A stretch of DNA of 64,000 bases from JACKJK01 sp046159835 (GTDB lineage: Bacteria > Pseudomonadota > Alphaproteobacteria > Rhizobiales > Tepidamorphaceae), in contig NZ_JBJXCY010000002.1 in assembly GCF_046159835.1 (NCBI RefSeq), forward strand, positions 1,313,159 to 1,377,158, written 5' to 3'. Positions 28,588 to 39,007 of this stretch are shown one piece after another. Both the position numbers and the translations under genes were made by a program. How positions within the stretch are numbered: position 1 is the first letter of the stretch; every line of letters begins with the position of its first letter. The notes beneath the pieces were generated by a model that did not search any database, was not told where the DNA came from, and was given only the letters and a program-made list of their open reading frames with translations.

Positions 28588-31527
28588 TCAGTGCGCTTCG
28601 TCCCAGTTTTCCGCCGCGCGCGCGTCCACCTGCAGTGGAACGGAGAGCTGGATCGCCGGCAGCGAGGCGTTTTCCATGACCTCTCTCACCAGCGCAATCG
28701 TGGCGGCGACCTCGTCGTCCGGCACCTCGAAGATCAGTTCATCGTGGACCTGGAGCAGCATCCGCGCGGCGAGTTTCGACTCCCGCAGCGCGTCTTCCAT
28801 GCGCACCATGGCACGCCGGATGATGTCGGCCGCAGACCCCTGGATCGGGGCATTGATGGCGGCACGTTCCAGAAACGCGCGCTCGGACGGATGCCCCTTG
28901 GTGATGTTGGGGTAGTGGCAGCGCCGCCCGAAGATCGTCTCCACATAGGCGTGCTCGCGGGCGAAGGCGCGCGTCTCGTCCATGTAGTTCTTGATGCCGG
29001 GAAAGCGCTCGAAATAGGCCTTGATGTAGGTCGCGGCCTCATCGCGCGGGATGGAAAGCTGGTTGGCGAGACCGAAGGCGGAAATGCCGTAGATGATGCC
29101 GAAATTGATCGCCTTGGCGCGCCGCCGCACCATCGGGTCCATGCCCTCGATGGGCGTGTCGAAAATCTCCGACGCCGTCATGGCGTGAATGTCGAGCCCG
29201 TCCGCAAAGGCCTGCTTCAACTGCGGAATGTCGGCGATATGCGCCAGCACACGCAATTCGATCTGGCTATAGTCGGCGGAAACCAGCTTGAAGCCCTTTT
29301 CCGGCACGAACGCCTTGCGGATGCGCCGGCCCTCCTCGGTGCGCACGGGAATGTTCTGCAGGTTCGGCTCGGACGAGGACAGCCGCCCGGTGGTGGTCGA
29401 GGCCATCGAGTAGGACGTGTGGACGCGCCCCGTCGTGGGGTTCACGTAGCCCGGCAGCGCGTCGGTATAGGTGCTCTTGAGCTTCTGCAATCCGCGCCAG
29501 TCGAGGATACGGCGCGGCAGTTCGTGCCCCTCCGCGGCAAGGTCCTCCAGCACGCTGGCACCCGTCGTCCAGGCACCGGTCTTGGTCTTCTTCGCGCCGG
29601 GCAGGCCCATCTTCCCGAACAGGATCTCCGACAGCTGCTTGGGCGAGCCAATGGTGAAGGTCTCGCCGGCAAGCTGGAAGATGTCGGCCTCGATGGCACC
29701 CATCTTCTGCGCAAATTCCGCCGAAAGCCGAGCCAGCATGGCCCGGTCCACGTGGACGCCGCGCTCTTCCATGCGCACCAGCACGGGCATCAGCGTTCGC
29801 TCCAGCGTCTCGTAGACCGTGGTCTTGCCCTCCGCCACGAGTCGGGGCTTGAGCACCTGCCACAGGCGCAGCGTCACGTCGGCATCTTCCGCCGCGTAGG
29901 CGGTGGCCTGGTCCAGCGGAACCTGGTCGAAGGTCAGCTTCTTGCGGCCGGTGCCGCAGACCTGCGAATAGGGGATCGGCTTGTGGTTGAGCCACGTCTC
30001 CGACAGCGAATCCATGCCGTGCCCGCCGCGCCCGGCGTCCAGCACGTAGGAGATCAGCATCGTGTCGTCCACGTTCTCGAGCGTGATGCCGTAGCGCCGC
30101 AGCACCAGCGCATCGTATTTCAGGTTCTGCCCGATCTTCAGGACCCAGGGCGATTCCAGCAGCGGCTTGAGGATCTCGAGCGCCTTGGCCATGGGGATCT
30201 GTTTCAGGTCGCCCCCGTCGAAATCGAGCCCGTCGGCTGCACGGTGGGCAAGCGGCACGTAACACGCCGCGTTCGGCGCGACCGCCAGCGACACGCCGAC
30301 GAGGTTCGCCTGCATCGCATCCAGCGAATCCGTCTCCGTGTCGATGGCGACATGGCCCTGCTCGAAGGCGGCCGCGATCCAGCTTTCCAGTTCGGCGGGT
30401 TCATCGACCGTGCCGTATTTCTCCGGCTCGAACTTTGCGTCCGCCATCGCAGCGGCGCTGGCCTTCGCCATTGCCGCCGGTGTCGCGCCGTTGGCCGCGT
30501 CTGCTGAAGCCTCCACGCCGCCGCTCTCGTTCGGCGTCGTGGCGGCCGCTTCCGGCTCCCAGTGCTGGATGTCGACGCTGCCCGCCTCGATCTCGCCAGC
30601 CTCGGCCTCCATCGCCTCGGAAACGCGGCGCACGATTGTGGTGAATTCCATCGCTTTCAGGAACGCGATGAGGCGTGGTGCATCCGGTTCGCGCAGCGAG
30701 AACTCGGTCACCGGAACCTCGACAGGCACGTCCACCTTCAGCTCCGCCAGCCTGCGGGAAATGCGCGCCTGCTCGGCGAACTCGATCAGGTTCTGCCGTC
30801 GCTTGGGCTGCTTGATCTCCTCGGCACGCGCAAGCAGCGTCTCAAGATCCCCGTATTCGCCGATGAGCTGGGCGGCGGTCTTCACACCAATGCCCGGGAC
30901 GCCGGGAATGTTGTCGGTGGAATCGCCCGCCAGCGCCTGCACGTCGACTACCTTTTCCGGCGGCACGCCGAACTTCTCGTGCACCTCGTCGAGCGCGATG
31001 CGCTTGTCCTTCATCGTGTCGAACATGATGATCTTGTCGCTGACAAGCTGCATCAGGTCCTTGTCGGACGCGACGATGGTGACCTTGGCCCCCTTGGCCT
31101 CCGCCTGCCGCGCATAGGTTGCGATCAGGTCGTCGGCCTCGAAGCCTTCCTGCTCGACGCAGGGCACGTTGAAGGCGTCCACCGCCTGCCGGATCAGCCC
31201 GAATTGCGGGCGCAGGTCTTCCGGCGGCTCGGGCCTGTGGGCCTTGTAGTCGGCATAGAACTCGTTGCGGAAGCTCTTGGAGGAATAGTCGAAGATCACC
31301 GCCAGGTGCGTCGGGTCGATGTCGTCCACCGAGTCCCGGATCAGCCGCCACATCATGTTGCAGAACCCCGCGACCGCGCCAACCGGCAGCCCGTCGGACT
31401 TGCGCGTCAGGGGCGGCAGCGCGTGGTAGGCGCGAAAGATGTAGGACGACCCGTCGACGAGGACGAGCTCGTCGCCCTCTTTCAGGTCGGGCGCGATGAA
31501 TGCGGGGGAGGAATCGGCGTTTGTCAT
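28588..31527 (-). CDS. polA: DNA polymerase I
   Basis: This 979-residue repair/Okazaki polymerase is full length. The 5'-3' exonuclease domain occupies about 1-310 (LVDGSSYIFRAYHALPPLTR; DSTDNIPGVPGIGVKTA helix-hairpin-helix). The 3'-5' proofreading domain (about 385-580) keeps its catalytic acids: DTETDSLDA, NLKYD and AAEDADVT. The polymerase domain has motif A SADYSQIELRVLAHI, motif B RRRAKAINFGIIYG and motif C LLQVHDELIFEVP. It is monocistronic-looking, with acyltransferase upstream on the same strand. Confidence 0.97.
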   Translation of the reverse strand: MTNADSSPAFIAPDLKEGDELVLVDGSSYIFRAYHALPPLTRKSDGLPVGAVAGFCNMMWRLIRDSVDDIDPTHLAVIFDYSSKSFRNEFYADYKAHRPEPPEDLRPQFGLIRQAVDAFNVPCVEQEGFEADDLIATYARQAEAKGAKVTIVASDKDLMQLVSDKIIMFDTMKDKRIALDEVHEKFGVPPEKVVDVQALAGDSTDNIPGVPGIGVKTAAQLIGEYGDLETLLARAEEIKQPKRRQNLIEFAEQARISRRLAELKVDVPVEVPVTEFSLREPDAPRLIAFLKAMEFTTIVRRVSEAMEAEAGEIEAGSVDIQHWEPEAAATTPNESGGVEASADAANGATPAAMAKASAAAMADAKFEPEKYGTVDEPAELESWIAAAFEQGHVAIDTETDSLDAMQANLVGVSLAVAPNAACYVPLAHRAADGLDFDGGDLKQIPMAKALEILKPLLESPWVLKIGQNLKYDALVLRRYGITLENVDDTMLISYVLDAGRGGHGMDSLSETWLNHKPIPYSQVCGTGRKKLTFDQVPLDQATAYAAEDADVTLRLWQVLKPRLVAEGKTTVYETLERTLMPVLVRMEERGVHVDRAMLARLSAEFAQKMGAIEADIFQLAGETFTIGSPKQLSEILFGKMGLPGAKKTKTGAWTTGASVLEDLAAEGHELPRRILDWRGLQKLKSTYTDALPGYVNPTTGRVHTSYSMASTTTGRLSSSEPNLQNIPVRTEEGRRIRKAFVPEKGFKLVSADYSQIELRVLAHIADIPQLKQAFADGLDIHAMTASEIFDTPIEGMDPMVRRRAKAINFGIIYGISAFGLANQLSIPRDEAATYIKAYFERFPGIKNYMDETRAFAREHAYVETIFGRRCHYPNITKGHPSERAFLERAAINAPIQGSAADIIRRAMVRMEDALRESKLAARMLLQVHDELIFEVPDDEVAATIALVREVMENASLPAIQLSVPLQVDARAAENWDEAH

Positions 31528-31596
31528 GGCGCGACTATGCCGCGCGATTGTGTCCTTGGCGACCCGCTTCCCGGCACATCAGCCAACCGCCGTGCA

Positions 31597-32673
31597 TTAT
31601 TCTGCAGGCGTCAGTCCGGCAGCGCCCGGCGGCGGCACCTTGGCGCGCGCCGCCGGCACGATCCGCGCCCAGGCGGGCCGCTCGAACAGGAAGGAAAGTG
31701 GCGTGTCCTTCACGATCGCCAGTGCCGCAAGCGGCAGCAGGCAACCGGCCAGCGTCACCAGTGCCGAGACCGTGCCGACGTCCGGAATCACTCCGGTCTT
31801 CAGCAGCATGGAGCGCGCAACGGCCATCGGCAGGAAAAACGCGAGATAGATCGCGATGGAGCGCGCCCCGGCATAGGCCAGCGCGCGGCCCGGTAAGGTC
31901 TGCGCGATCATCGAGGCAAGCACCGTGATCGCGATGGCCCCGGCAAACCCAAGCGCGAGACCAATCCCCGGCCACGTCGAGACGCCGCCATACACGGCCG
32001 CACCGTTGATGAGCGCCCAGGCCACCAGCCCGGCAACGCCGAGCATGGGCCGCTCTCCCGCGCCACCGGCAAATGCGAAGATGTGACGCGCCAGCACGTA
32101 GCCCACGTAAAAATAGACGAAGCGCGCCGCGAACTCGTCGACGACGATCCAGCCGGTCTCGATCGGTGCCATTTCGAGCGCTGCTGCCGCAGCGAACACG
32201 ACCAACGGCGGCACGGCGCGCAGCGCCCGCGTCACCACGAAGAAGATCGCCAGCAGGTAGATGAACCAGAGGATGCCGAAGGGCTGAACCATGGCCTGCA
32301 GGTACCCGAGCGCAAGTGCGCCCAGGTCGCCGTCATAGAGCGTAAAGACCTTGAACCCCATCTGGATCGCGGTCCACAGCAGGTAGAAATAGACGAAATG
32401 CAAAACCTTGCGGTCGAAATATAGCCGCCAGGGCGCGTCGATCCGCGCGGCGAGGAAAAGCGCCGAGACGAGGAAGAAGTCCGGCATGCGGAAAGGCTGC
32501 GCGAAGGCGACGACCTCGCCGAGCCAGCCGGTCTGACCGCTCAAGGCCTCCACGCCCAGCGTCGAGTGCATCATCACCACCAGCGCAATGCAGATGCCCT
32601 TGGCTGTGTCGACCCACGGCACGCGCGTATCGGTCGCGCCGCCCATACCGCTGATGCCGTCGTTCGCTGTCAT
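31597..32673 (-). CDS. Membrane acyltransferase (Acyltransferase_3 family)
   Basis: This 358-residue polytopic protein begins DTAKGICIALVVMMHSTLG, the family's N-terminal signature with catalytic His in the first membrane helix. About ten hydrophobic helices follow. Members O-acylate sugars or glycans (OpgC, OafA, NodX types) at the membrane. No polysaccharide genes lie nearby, so the acceptor is unknown. The start ATG at 32673 is followed upstream by a gene-free stretch. Confidence 0.85.
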   Translation of the reverse strand: MTANDGISGMGGATDTRVPWVDTAKGICIALVVMMHSTLGVEALSGQTGWLGEVVAFAQPFRMPDFFLVSALFLAARIDAPWRLYFDRKVLHFVYFYLLWTAIQMGFKVFTLYDGDLGALALGYLQAMVQPFGILWFIYLLAIFFVVTRALRAVPPLVVFAAAAALEMAPIETGWIVVDEFAARFVYFYVGYVLARHIFAFAGGAGERPMLGVAGLVAWALINGAAVYGGVSTWPGIGLALGFAGAIAITVLASMIAQTLPGRALAYAGARSIAIYLAFFLPMAVARSMLLKTGVIPDVGTVSALVTLAGCLLPLAALAIVKDTPLSFLFERPAWARIVPAARAKVPPPGAAGLTPAE

Positions 32674-33170
<497 letters not shown>

Positions 33171-33206
33171 TTCACCTCAATCAGTTCAGCAGAAATGAGA
33201 TGCCGC

Positions 33207-33235
33207 TCGAGCCAGACTGGCGGTCGGGCTCTTTT
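33207..33235 (+). terminator. Terminator after tRNA-Arg
   Basis: GAGCC (33209-33213)/GGCTC (33227-33231) with an inner GAC/GTC pairing forms a hairpin followed by TTTT (33232-33235). It lies about 40 bases beyond the tRNA. Confidence 0.6.
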
Positions 33236-33345
33236 GGGTTCTTCCGACATTTCAGCCCGAACCCGCAGCCGTCACCGGTCATCGAGATGGCCGATAACAT
33301 CTCTGTGAGCAGCTGCCGGCTTGGTGTCTCCTCGCACGAATCAAA

Positions 33346-33373
33346 TTGAACAGGGATTTGAAATCGATAGGCT
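33346..33373 (+). promoter_or_regulatory. Weak candidate promoter of the peptide ABC operon
   Basis: TTGAAC (33346-33351), a 16-base spacer and TAGGCT (33368-33373) lie about 50 bases before the binding-protein ATG. The -10 match is poor, so this is only a suggestion. Confidence 0.3.
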
Positions 33374-33421
33374 AGCGGGATGGATGACCCGCCCTGGGCG
33401 GATAAAGAGAGGGAGACTCAC

Positions 33422-34999
33422 ATGAAAACGACTGCTGCTTTTGCGGCCGCCATTCTGGTGACAACCGCGCTCTCGGCCTCGGCCGAAACGCTGCGCTGGG
33501 CTCGGGCCGGCGATTCCCTGACGCTCGATCCCCATGCCCAGAACGAGGGTCCGACGCACACCCTTGCGCACCAGATCTACGAGCCGCTGATCATCCGCGA
33601 CATGACGGGTGCCTTCCAGGCCGCCCTCGCCACAGACTGGGCACCCAAGGAAGGCGATCCCACCGTGTGGGTCTTCAACCTGCGCCAAGGCGTGAAATAC
33701 CACGACGGTGCCGACTTCACCGCCGAGGACGTGGTCTTCTCGATCAACCGTGCGAAGTCGGAAGATTCCGACATGAAAGAATTGCTCACCTCCATCGTCG
33801 AGGTGCGCGCCGTCGACGACCACACGGTCGAGTTCGTGACCGATGGCCCGAACCCGATCCTGCCGTCGAACCTCACCAACCTGTTCATGATGGACAAAGG
33901 CTGGGCCGAGGCCAACGACGCGGTCAAGGTACAGGACATCGAAGGCGGCGAGACGACCTTCGCAACGACCAATACCAACGGCACCGGCGCCTACAAGCTG
34001 GTCAGCCGCGAGCCCGACGTGAAGACGGTGCTCACTGCGAATGAAGACTACTGGGGCAAGGGCGAGTTTCCGCTCGACGTGACCGAGATCGTCTACACCC
34101 CGATCCAGAATGCTGCGACCCGCGTTGCCGCGCTGCTGTCCGGCGAGGTCGACTTCATCCAGGACGTGCCGGTGCAGGACCTCGACCGCGTGGCCAATAC
34201 CGACGGGCTGGTGGTCAAGACCGCACCGCAGAACCGCGTGATCTTCTTAGGCATGAACATGGGTGCCGACGACATCGCCAATGACAGCGTCGAGGGTGCC
34301 AACCCGCTCGCCGATGCGCGCGTGCGCAAGGCAATGTCGATGGCGATCAACCGCGATGCCATCAAGCAGGTCGTGATGCGCGGCCAGTCCCAGCCCGCCG
34401 GCATGATCGCGCCGCCCTTCGTCAACGGCTGGACGGAAGAAATGGACAGCTCGTCGGCGACCGATGTCGAGGGCGCAAAGGCGCTGATGGCCGAAGCCGG
34501 CTACGGCGACGGGTTCTCGATCCAGCTCGACTGCCCGAACGATCGCTACATCAACGACGAGGCCATCTGCCAGGCCGCCGTCGGCATGCTGGCGCAGATC
34601 GGCGTGACCGTGAACCTCGACGCCAAGCCCAAGGCACAGCACTTCCCGCTCATCACCAATGGCGAGACGGACTTCTACATGCTGGGCTGGGGCGTGCCGA
34701 CCTACGATTCCGAGTACATCTTCAACTTCCTCGTCCATACCCGTGGCGATGAACGCGGCAGCTGGAACGGCACCGGGTTTTCCAATCCCGACCTTGACGC
34801 GAAGATCGTGAGCCTCGCATCCGAGACCGATCTGGACGCCCGCAATGCGGCCATTGGCGAGATCTGGCAGGTGGTACAGGACGAGCAGCTCTATATCCCG
34901 ATCCACCACCAGGTGCTGAACTGGGGCATGACCGACAATGTGGGTATCGAGGTCAGCCCGGAAGACGATCCGAAGGTTAAGTTCTTCACCATGAACTGA
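33422..34999 (+). CDS. ABC transporter periplasmic binding protein, family 5 (peptide type)
   Basis: This 525-residue SBP_bac_5 protein captures peptides (or similar solutes) in the periplasm for the permease/ATPase set that follows. A Sec signal peptide (residues 1-21, ending SASA-E) is clear. The mature start LRWARAGDSLTLDPHAQNEG and the LRQGVKYHDGADFTAEDVVFS segment (about 85-105) are family signatures. ATG 33422 has GAGGGAGAC just upstream. The ligand could also be nickel, glutathione or an opine, since the family is broad. Confidence 0.93.
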   Translation: MKTTAAFAAAILVTTALSASAETLRWARAGDSLTLDPHAQNEGPTHTLAHQIYEPLIIRDMTGAFQAALATDWAPKEGDPTVWVFNLRQGVKYHDGADFTAEDVVFSINRAKSEDSDMKELLTSIVEVRAVDDHTVEFVTDGPNPILPSNLTNLFMMDKGWAEANDAVKVQDIEGGETTFATTNTNGTGAYKLVSREPDVKTVLTANEDYWGKGEFPLDVTEIVYTPIQNAATRVAALLSGEVDFIQDVPVQDLDRVANTDGLVVKTAPQNRVIFLGMNMGADDIANDSVEGANPLADARVRKAMSMAINRDAIKQVVMRGQSQPAGMIAPPFVNGWTEEMDSSSATDVEGAKALMAEAGYGDGFSIQLDCPNDRYINDEAICQAAVGMLAQIGVTVNLDAKPKAQHFPLITNGETDFYMLGWGVPTYDSEYIFNFLVHTRGDERGSWNGTGFSNPDLDAKIVSLASETDLDARNAAIGEIWQVVQDEQLYIPIHHQVLNWGMTDNVGIEVSPEDDPKVKFFTMN

Positions 35000-35032
35000 G
35001 GTGGATGACGGGCAAGCGCGTCCGTCGCCATA

Positions 35033-35063
35033 GCGCCGCGCACCCACGAAAGGTGTGCGGCGC
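35033..35063 (+). other. Intercistronic stem-loop between binding-protein and permease genes
   Basis: A 12-bp stem (35033-35044 with 35052-35063, one G-U pair) with loop CACGAAA sits in the 85-base gap before the first permease. There is no T-run. Such stem-loops often protect the upstream binding-protein message from 3' decay, giving more binding protein than permease. That role is inferred. Confidence 0.6.
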
Positions 35064-35084
35064 CCACTTCCTTCGGAACCCGCC

Positions 35085-36071
35085 ATGCTCGCATACGTCA
35101 TACGTCGCGTTGCACAGTCGGTGCTGGTGCTGCTGGTCGTCGGCCTCGTCGCGTTCTCGATGTTCAGCTTCGTGGGCGACCCGGTCGACAACATGCTTGG
35201 CCAGGAACGTACTCAGGCCGATATCGAGCGGCTGCGCGTGACGCTCGGCCTCGACAAGCCGTTTCCCGTCCAGTACTGGCGGTTTATGGAACAGGCCGCG
35301 CAAGGCAATTTCGGCCTGAGCTACCGGCAGGGCCGCCCGGTCTCGGAAATTCTGCTGGAACGGCTCCCTGCCACGCTGGAACTGGCCTTCGTTTCGGGCC
35401 TGCTGGCGCTTGTCGGGGGTATCGCGCTTGGCATCTTCACCGCCATTCGCAAGCGCGGCGCGGCGGCCCAAGTCATCATGACGCTGTCTCTGGTGGGTGT
35501 TTCCCTGCCGACCTTCCTGATCGGCATTTTGTTGATCTACGTGTTCTCTGTGGAACTGGGCTGGCTGCCGTCCTTCGGGCGCGGACAGGTGAAACGGCTC
35601 GGTGACTGGTGGACGACCGGCTTTCTCAGCCAGTCCGGTCTGAAGGCGCTGATCCTGCCTGCAATCACGCTCGGCCTCTACCAGATGACACTGATCATGC
35701 GGCTGGTGCGCACCGAGATGCTCGAGGTGCTGCGCACCGAATACATCCGGTTTGCGCGGGCGCGCGGCCTGCGCGAGCGGGCCGTCAATTTCCGCCATGC
35801 GCTGAAGAACACGCTCGTTCCGGTCATCACCATCACCGGCCTGCAACTGGGGTCGATCATCGCCTTCGCGATCATCACCGAGACCGTGTTCCAGTGGCCC
35901 GGCCTGGGGCTGATGTTCATCAACGCGATCCAGTTCGTCGACATCCCCGTCATGGCCGCCTACCTCATGCTGATCTCGGTGATGTTCGTGGGAATCAACC
36001 TCATCGTCGACATGCTGTATTTCGCAATCGATCCGCGCCTGCGGGTTGATCGAAGCGGCGGGAGGGCGTGA
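35085..36071 (+). CDS. dppB: Peptide ABC transporter permease, DppB type
   Basis: This 328-residue inner-membrane permease has about six membrane helices and the N-terminal MLAYVIRRVAQSVLVLLVVG typical of DppB/OppB. The cytoplasmic EAA loop lies near LEVLRTEYIRFARARGLRER (about 214). ATG 35085 gives this standard start. Its stop overlaps the next start (TGATG). Confidence 0.94.
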   Translation: MLAYVIRRVAQSVLVLLVVGLVAFSMFSFVGDPVDNMLGQERTQADIERLRVTLGLDKPFPVQYWRFMEQAAQGNFGLSYRQGRPVSEILLERLPATLELAFVSGLLALVGGIALGIFTAIRKRGAAAQVIMTLSLVGVSLPTFLIGILLIYVFSVELGWLPSFGRGQVKRLGDWWTTGFLSQSGLKALILPAITLGLYQMTLIMRLVRTEMLEVLRTEYIRFARARGLRERAVNFRHALKNTLVPVITITGLQLGSIIAFAIITETVFQWPGLGLMFINAIQFVDIPVMAAYLMLISVMFVGINLIVDMLYFAIDPRLRVDRSGGRA

Positions 36072-37012
36072 TGAGCGTTCATGCCGACACGCCGCCGCCC
36101 GGTCGCCTGCGCCGGGCTTGGGACAGCGATTTCCTCTACTCGTTTCGCCGCGCGCCGGTGGCGGTCTTTTCGGCCGTGGTCGTGCTGATCCTGATGCTCG
36201 CGGCGCTGCTTGCGCCGTGGATCGCCCCGCACAATCCCTTCGATCCGGCGACGCTGGACCTGATGAACGGCTTCACACCGCCCGGCGCACCCAACGCCTT
36301 CACGGGCGAGACGTTCTGGCTCGGCACAGACGATCAGGGCCGCGACGTGTTCTCCACGATCCTGTTCGGGATGCGTATCTCGCTCTTTGTCGGGTTCTCG
36401 GCGGTTCTGCTCGCCATGATTCTCGGCGTGCTGCTCGGCCTGTTGGCCGGCTATCTCGGTGGCTGGACCGAGACAATCATCATGCGCATCGCCGACATTC
36501 AGCTCACCTTTCCCGCGATCCTCGTGGCCATGCTGATCTTCGGCATCGCCAAGGGCATCACGCCGCCGGAATACAGGGACCAGATGGCGATCTGGGTGCT
36601 GATCCTTGCGATCGGCCTCAGCGACTGGGTGCAGTTTGCGCGGGTGGTGCGCGGGGCAACGCTGGTGGAGAAGAACAAGGAATACGTGCAGGCGGCGCGG
36701 CTGGTCGGGCGTTCGCCCCTTGCCATCATGTTGCGCCACATCCTGCCCAACGTGCTGAACCCGGTGCTGGTGATCGCCACCATCAGCCTTGCGCTTGCGA
36801 TCATCGCGGAGGCGACACTGTCGTTCCTGGGTGTGGGTGCGCCGCCGACCAAGCCCTCGCTGGGAACGCTGATCCGGATCGGGCAGGAGTTCATGTTCTC
36901 GGGCGAATGGTGGATCCTGTTCTTCCCCGCCGCCACGCTGCTTGCGCTTGCCTTGTCGATCAACCTGCTCGGCGACTGGCTGCGCGATGCCCTGAACCCG
37001 AGGCTGCGATGA
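36071..37012 (+). CDS. dppC: Peptide ABC transporter permease, DppC type
   Basis: This 313-residue second permease has an N-terminal cytoplasmic tail, the OppC_N helix (FSAVVVLILMLAALLAPWIA), the GTDDQGRDVFSTILFGMRIS segment diagnostic of DppC/OppC, and an EAA loop at LVEKNKEYVQAARLVGRS (about 200). ATG 36071 overlaps the dppB stop. The gene also overlaps dppD (ATGA), so all are tightly coupled. Confidence 0.94.
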   Translation: MSVHADTPPPGRLRRAWDSDFLYSFRRAPVAVFSAVVVLILMLAALLAPWIAPHNPFDPATLDLMNGFTPPGAPNAFTGETFWLGTDDQGRDVFSTILFGMRISLFVGFSAVLLAMILGVLLGLLAGYLGGWTETIIMRIADIQLTFPAILVAMLIFGIAKGITPPEYRDQMAIWVLILAIGLSDWVQFARVVRGATLVEKNKEYVQAARLVGRSPLAIMLRHILPNVLNPVLVIATISLALAIIAEATLSFLGVGAPPTKPSLGTLIRIGQEFMFSGEWWILFFPAATLLALALSINLLGDWLRDALNPRLR

Positions 37013-38004
37013 GCTTGCCGGTCCTGTCCGTTCGCGATCTGGTCGTCGAAATCCCGACGCGCCGTGGCGTGCTCCGCCCGGTGGACCGGGTCAGCTTCGA
37101 TATCGCGGCAGGTGAAATCCTCGGCGTGGTGGGCGAATCCGGTGCCGGCAAGTCGATGACCGGCAATGCCGTGATCGGCCTGCTCGACCCGCCTGCACGC
37201 ATTGCTTCGGGCGAGGTGCTGCTGTCCGGCAAGCCGATCCACGATATCGGGCGACAAGCCCTGCGCCGGCTGCGAGGCAAGCGCATCGGCATGATCTTTC
37301 AGGACCCGCTGACCTCGCTCAACCCGCTGTTGAGCGTGGGCGACCAGCTTGCCGAAACGGTTCTGGAACATCTCGACGTCACCCGTGCGCAAGCGCGCCA
37401 GCGCGCTGTCGATGCCCTGAAAGAGGTTGGCATTCCTGCCGCCGCCGAGCGGATCGATGCCTTCCCGCACGAATTCTCCGGCGGGATGCGCCAGCGCGTT
37501 GTCATTGCGCTGGCGCTCTGCGCCGAGCCAGATCTCGTCATCGCCGATGAACCCACCACGGCGCTCGACGTGAGCGTGCAGGCCCAGATCATTGCGCTGC
37601 TCAAGCGGCTCTGCCGCGAGCGTGGCGTCGCCGTCATGCTGATCACCCACGACATGGGCGTGATTGCCGAGGCCGCCGACCGCGTGGCGGTGATGTATGC
37701 CGGGCGGCTGGCCGAGATTGGCGCGGTCCGCGACGTCATCACGAACGCGCATCATCCCTACACGGCAGGCCTGATGGCCTCGACGCCGCTGGCCAGCACA
37801 AGCCGCGCGCGTCTCCACCAGATCCCGGGCTCCATGCCCCGGTTGGAATCATTGCCGACCGGATGTGCCTTTCATCCGCGCTGCGAGCGCGCACAGGACC
37901 GGTGCCGGCAGGACCCCGGTCCGCGCGTCGAGGACTGCGATGGCCGCGCCGCGTGCTGGTATCCGCTGATCGGTGCCGATGCGAAGATCGGGGAGGCCGT
38001 CTGA
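37009..38004 (+). CDS. dppD: Peptide ABC transporter ATPase, DppD type
   Basis: This 331-residue ATPase has Walker A GESGAGKS (about residue 41), Q-loop MIFQDPLTSLNPL, signature FSGGMRQRV (about 158), Walker B VIADEPTTALD and the switch His in LITHDMG. The C-terminal oligopeptide/dipeptide domain carries the cysteine set CAFHPRCERAQDRC, which in relatives binds a [4Fe-4S] cluster. ATG 37009 overlaps dppC by four bases. Confidence 0.95.
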   Translation: MSLPVLSVRDLVVEIPTRRGVLRPVDRVSFDIAAGEILGVVGESGAGKSMTGNAVIGLLDPPARIASGEVLLSGKPIHDIGRQALRRLRGKRIGMIFQDPLTSLNPLLSVGDQLAETVLEHLDVTRAQARQRAVDALKEVGIPAAAERIDAFPHEFSGGMRQRVVIALALCAEPDLVIADEPTTALDVSVQAQIIALLKRLCRERGVAVMLITHDMGVIAEAADRVAVMYAGRLAEIGAVRDVITNAHHPYTAGLMASTPLASTSRARLHQIPGSMPRLESLPTGCAFHPRCERAQDRCRQDPGPRVEDCDGRAACWYPLIGADAKIGEAV

Positions 38005-38969
38005 TGGGTGCGCTGATCTCCGTTCGCGGGCTGTCGCTCGTCTTCGATGTCTCAAGGCCGTGGCTGAATCGGCTGATCGAGCGCCGCAGCAAGGCGCTGC
38101 TGACAGCCGTCTCGGACGTGTCCTTTGAGGTCGAGGACAAGAGCGTCTACGCGCTCGTTGGTGAATCCGGGTCGGGCAAGTCGACCATCGGCAAGATCAT
38201 TGTCGGGCTGCTCCGGCCCACGCGCGGCAGCGTCGAGATCGACGGCGTGAACCTCGCGACCGAGGCGGATCGCAGCGAAGTCGCCCGCGTGCGCGAAGAC
38301 GTGCAGATGATCTTTCAGGACCCCTACGCCTCGCTCAACCCGCGCTGGCGCGTGCGTGACATCGTGAACGAGCCGATGGCGGTGCGGGGCGGAAAAACCG
38401 ACGGGTTGGCCGAGCGCCTGCTCGTTCAGGTGGGGCTTGCGGCGGGCGATGCCGACAAGTACCCGCACGAGTTCTCCGGCGGGCAGCGCCAGCGCATCTG
38501 CATTGCCCGCGCGCTCGCCTCGCAGCCGCGCGTCATCGTCTGCGATGAACCGACATCGGCGCTCGATGTGTCGGTTCAGGCGCAAGTGCTGAACCTGATG
38601 TCGGACCTGCGCGATGAGCTGGGGCTCAGCTATGTCTTCATCAGCCACGATCTGACCGTGGTTCAGCACATGGCGGACCGGATCGGCGTTCTCTATCTCG
38701 GTCGCCTTGTTGAAGAAGCATCGCGCGACACGCTGTTTTCGACCCCAAAGCACCCCTATACGCAGATGCTGTTCGACGCGGCACCGCGCATGGACGGCTT
38801 CGGGCGCGAAGTCGAACCGCCAAAGGGCGAAATCCCCGACCCGATCAATCCGCCCACCGGCTGCACGTTTCACCCGCGCTGCCCTCTGGCGGTGGAGCGC
38901 TGCAAGCAAGAACGCCCGGAAATGCGTCTGGTTGGCGAAACCCGCGTGGCCTGCCACCTCGCCGAGTGA
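38004..38969 (+). CDS. dppF: Peptide ABC transporter ATPase, DppF type
   Basis: This 321-residue partner ATPase has Walker A GESGSGKS (about 54), MIFQDPYASLNPRW, FSGGQRQRICIARALA (signature), VCDEPTSALDVS (Walker B) and FISHDL. The C-terminal CTFHPRCPLAVERC segment matches the dppD Cys-rich tail. ATG 38004 overlaps the dppD stop. With dppB-D and the binding protein it forms a complete importer. Confidence 0.95.
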   Translation: MGALISVRGLSLVFDVSRPWLNRLIERRSKALLTAVSDVSFEVEDKSVYALVGESGSGKSTIGKIIVGLLRPTRGSVEIDGVNLATEADRSEVARVREDVQMIFQDPYASLNPRWRVRDIVNEPMAVRGGKTDGLAERLLVQVGLAAGDADKYPHEFSGGQRQRICIARALASQPRVIVCDEPTSALDVSVQAQVLNLMSDLRDELGLSYVFISHDLTVVQHMADRIGVLYLGRLVEEASRDTLFSTPKHPYTQMLFDAAPRMDGFGREVEPPKGEIPDPINPPTGCTFHPRCPLAVERCKQERPEMRLVGETRVACHLAE

Positions 38970-39007
38970 TGGGGTGATCGACTGTTGCGCCAGTCCCTGT
39001 CCCCCTC

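Noticed and set aside
28564..30507. A 647-codon plus-strand frame opposite polA
   Set aside because: Antisense shadow of polA; all polymerase motifs are on the minus strand.
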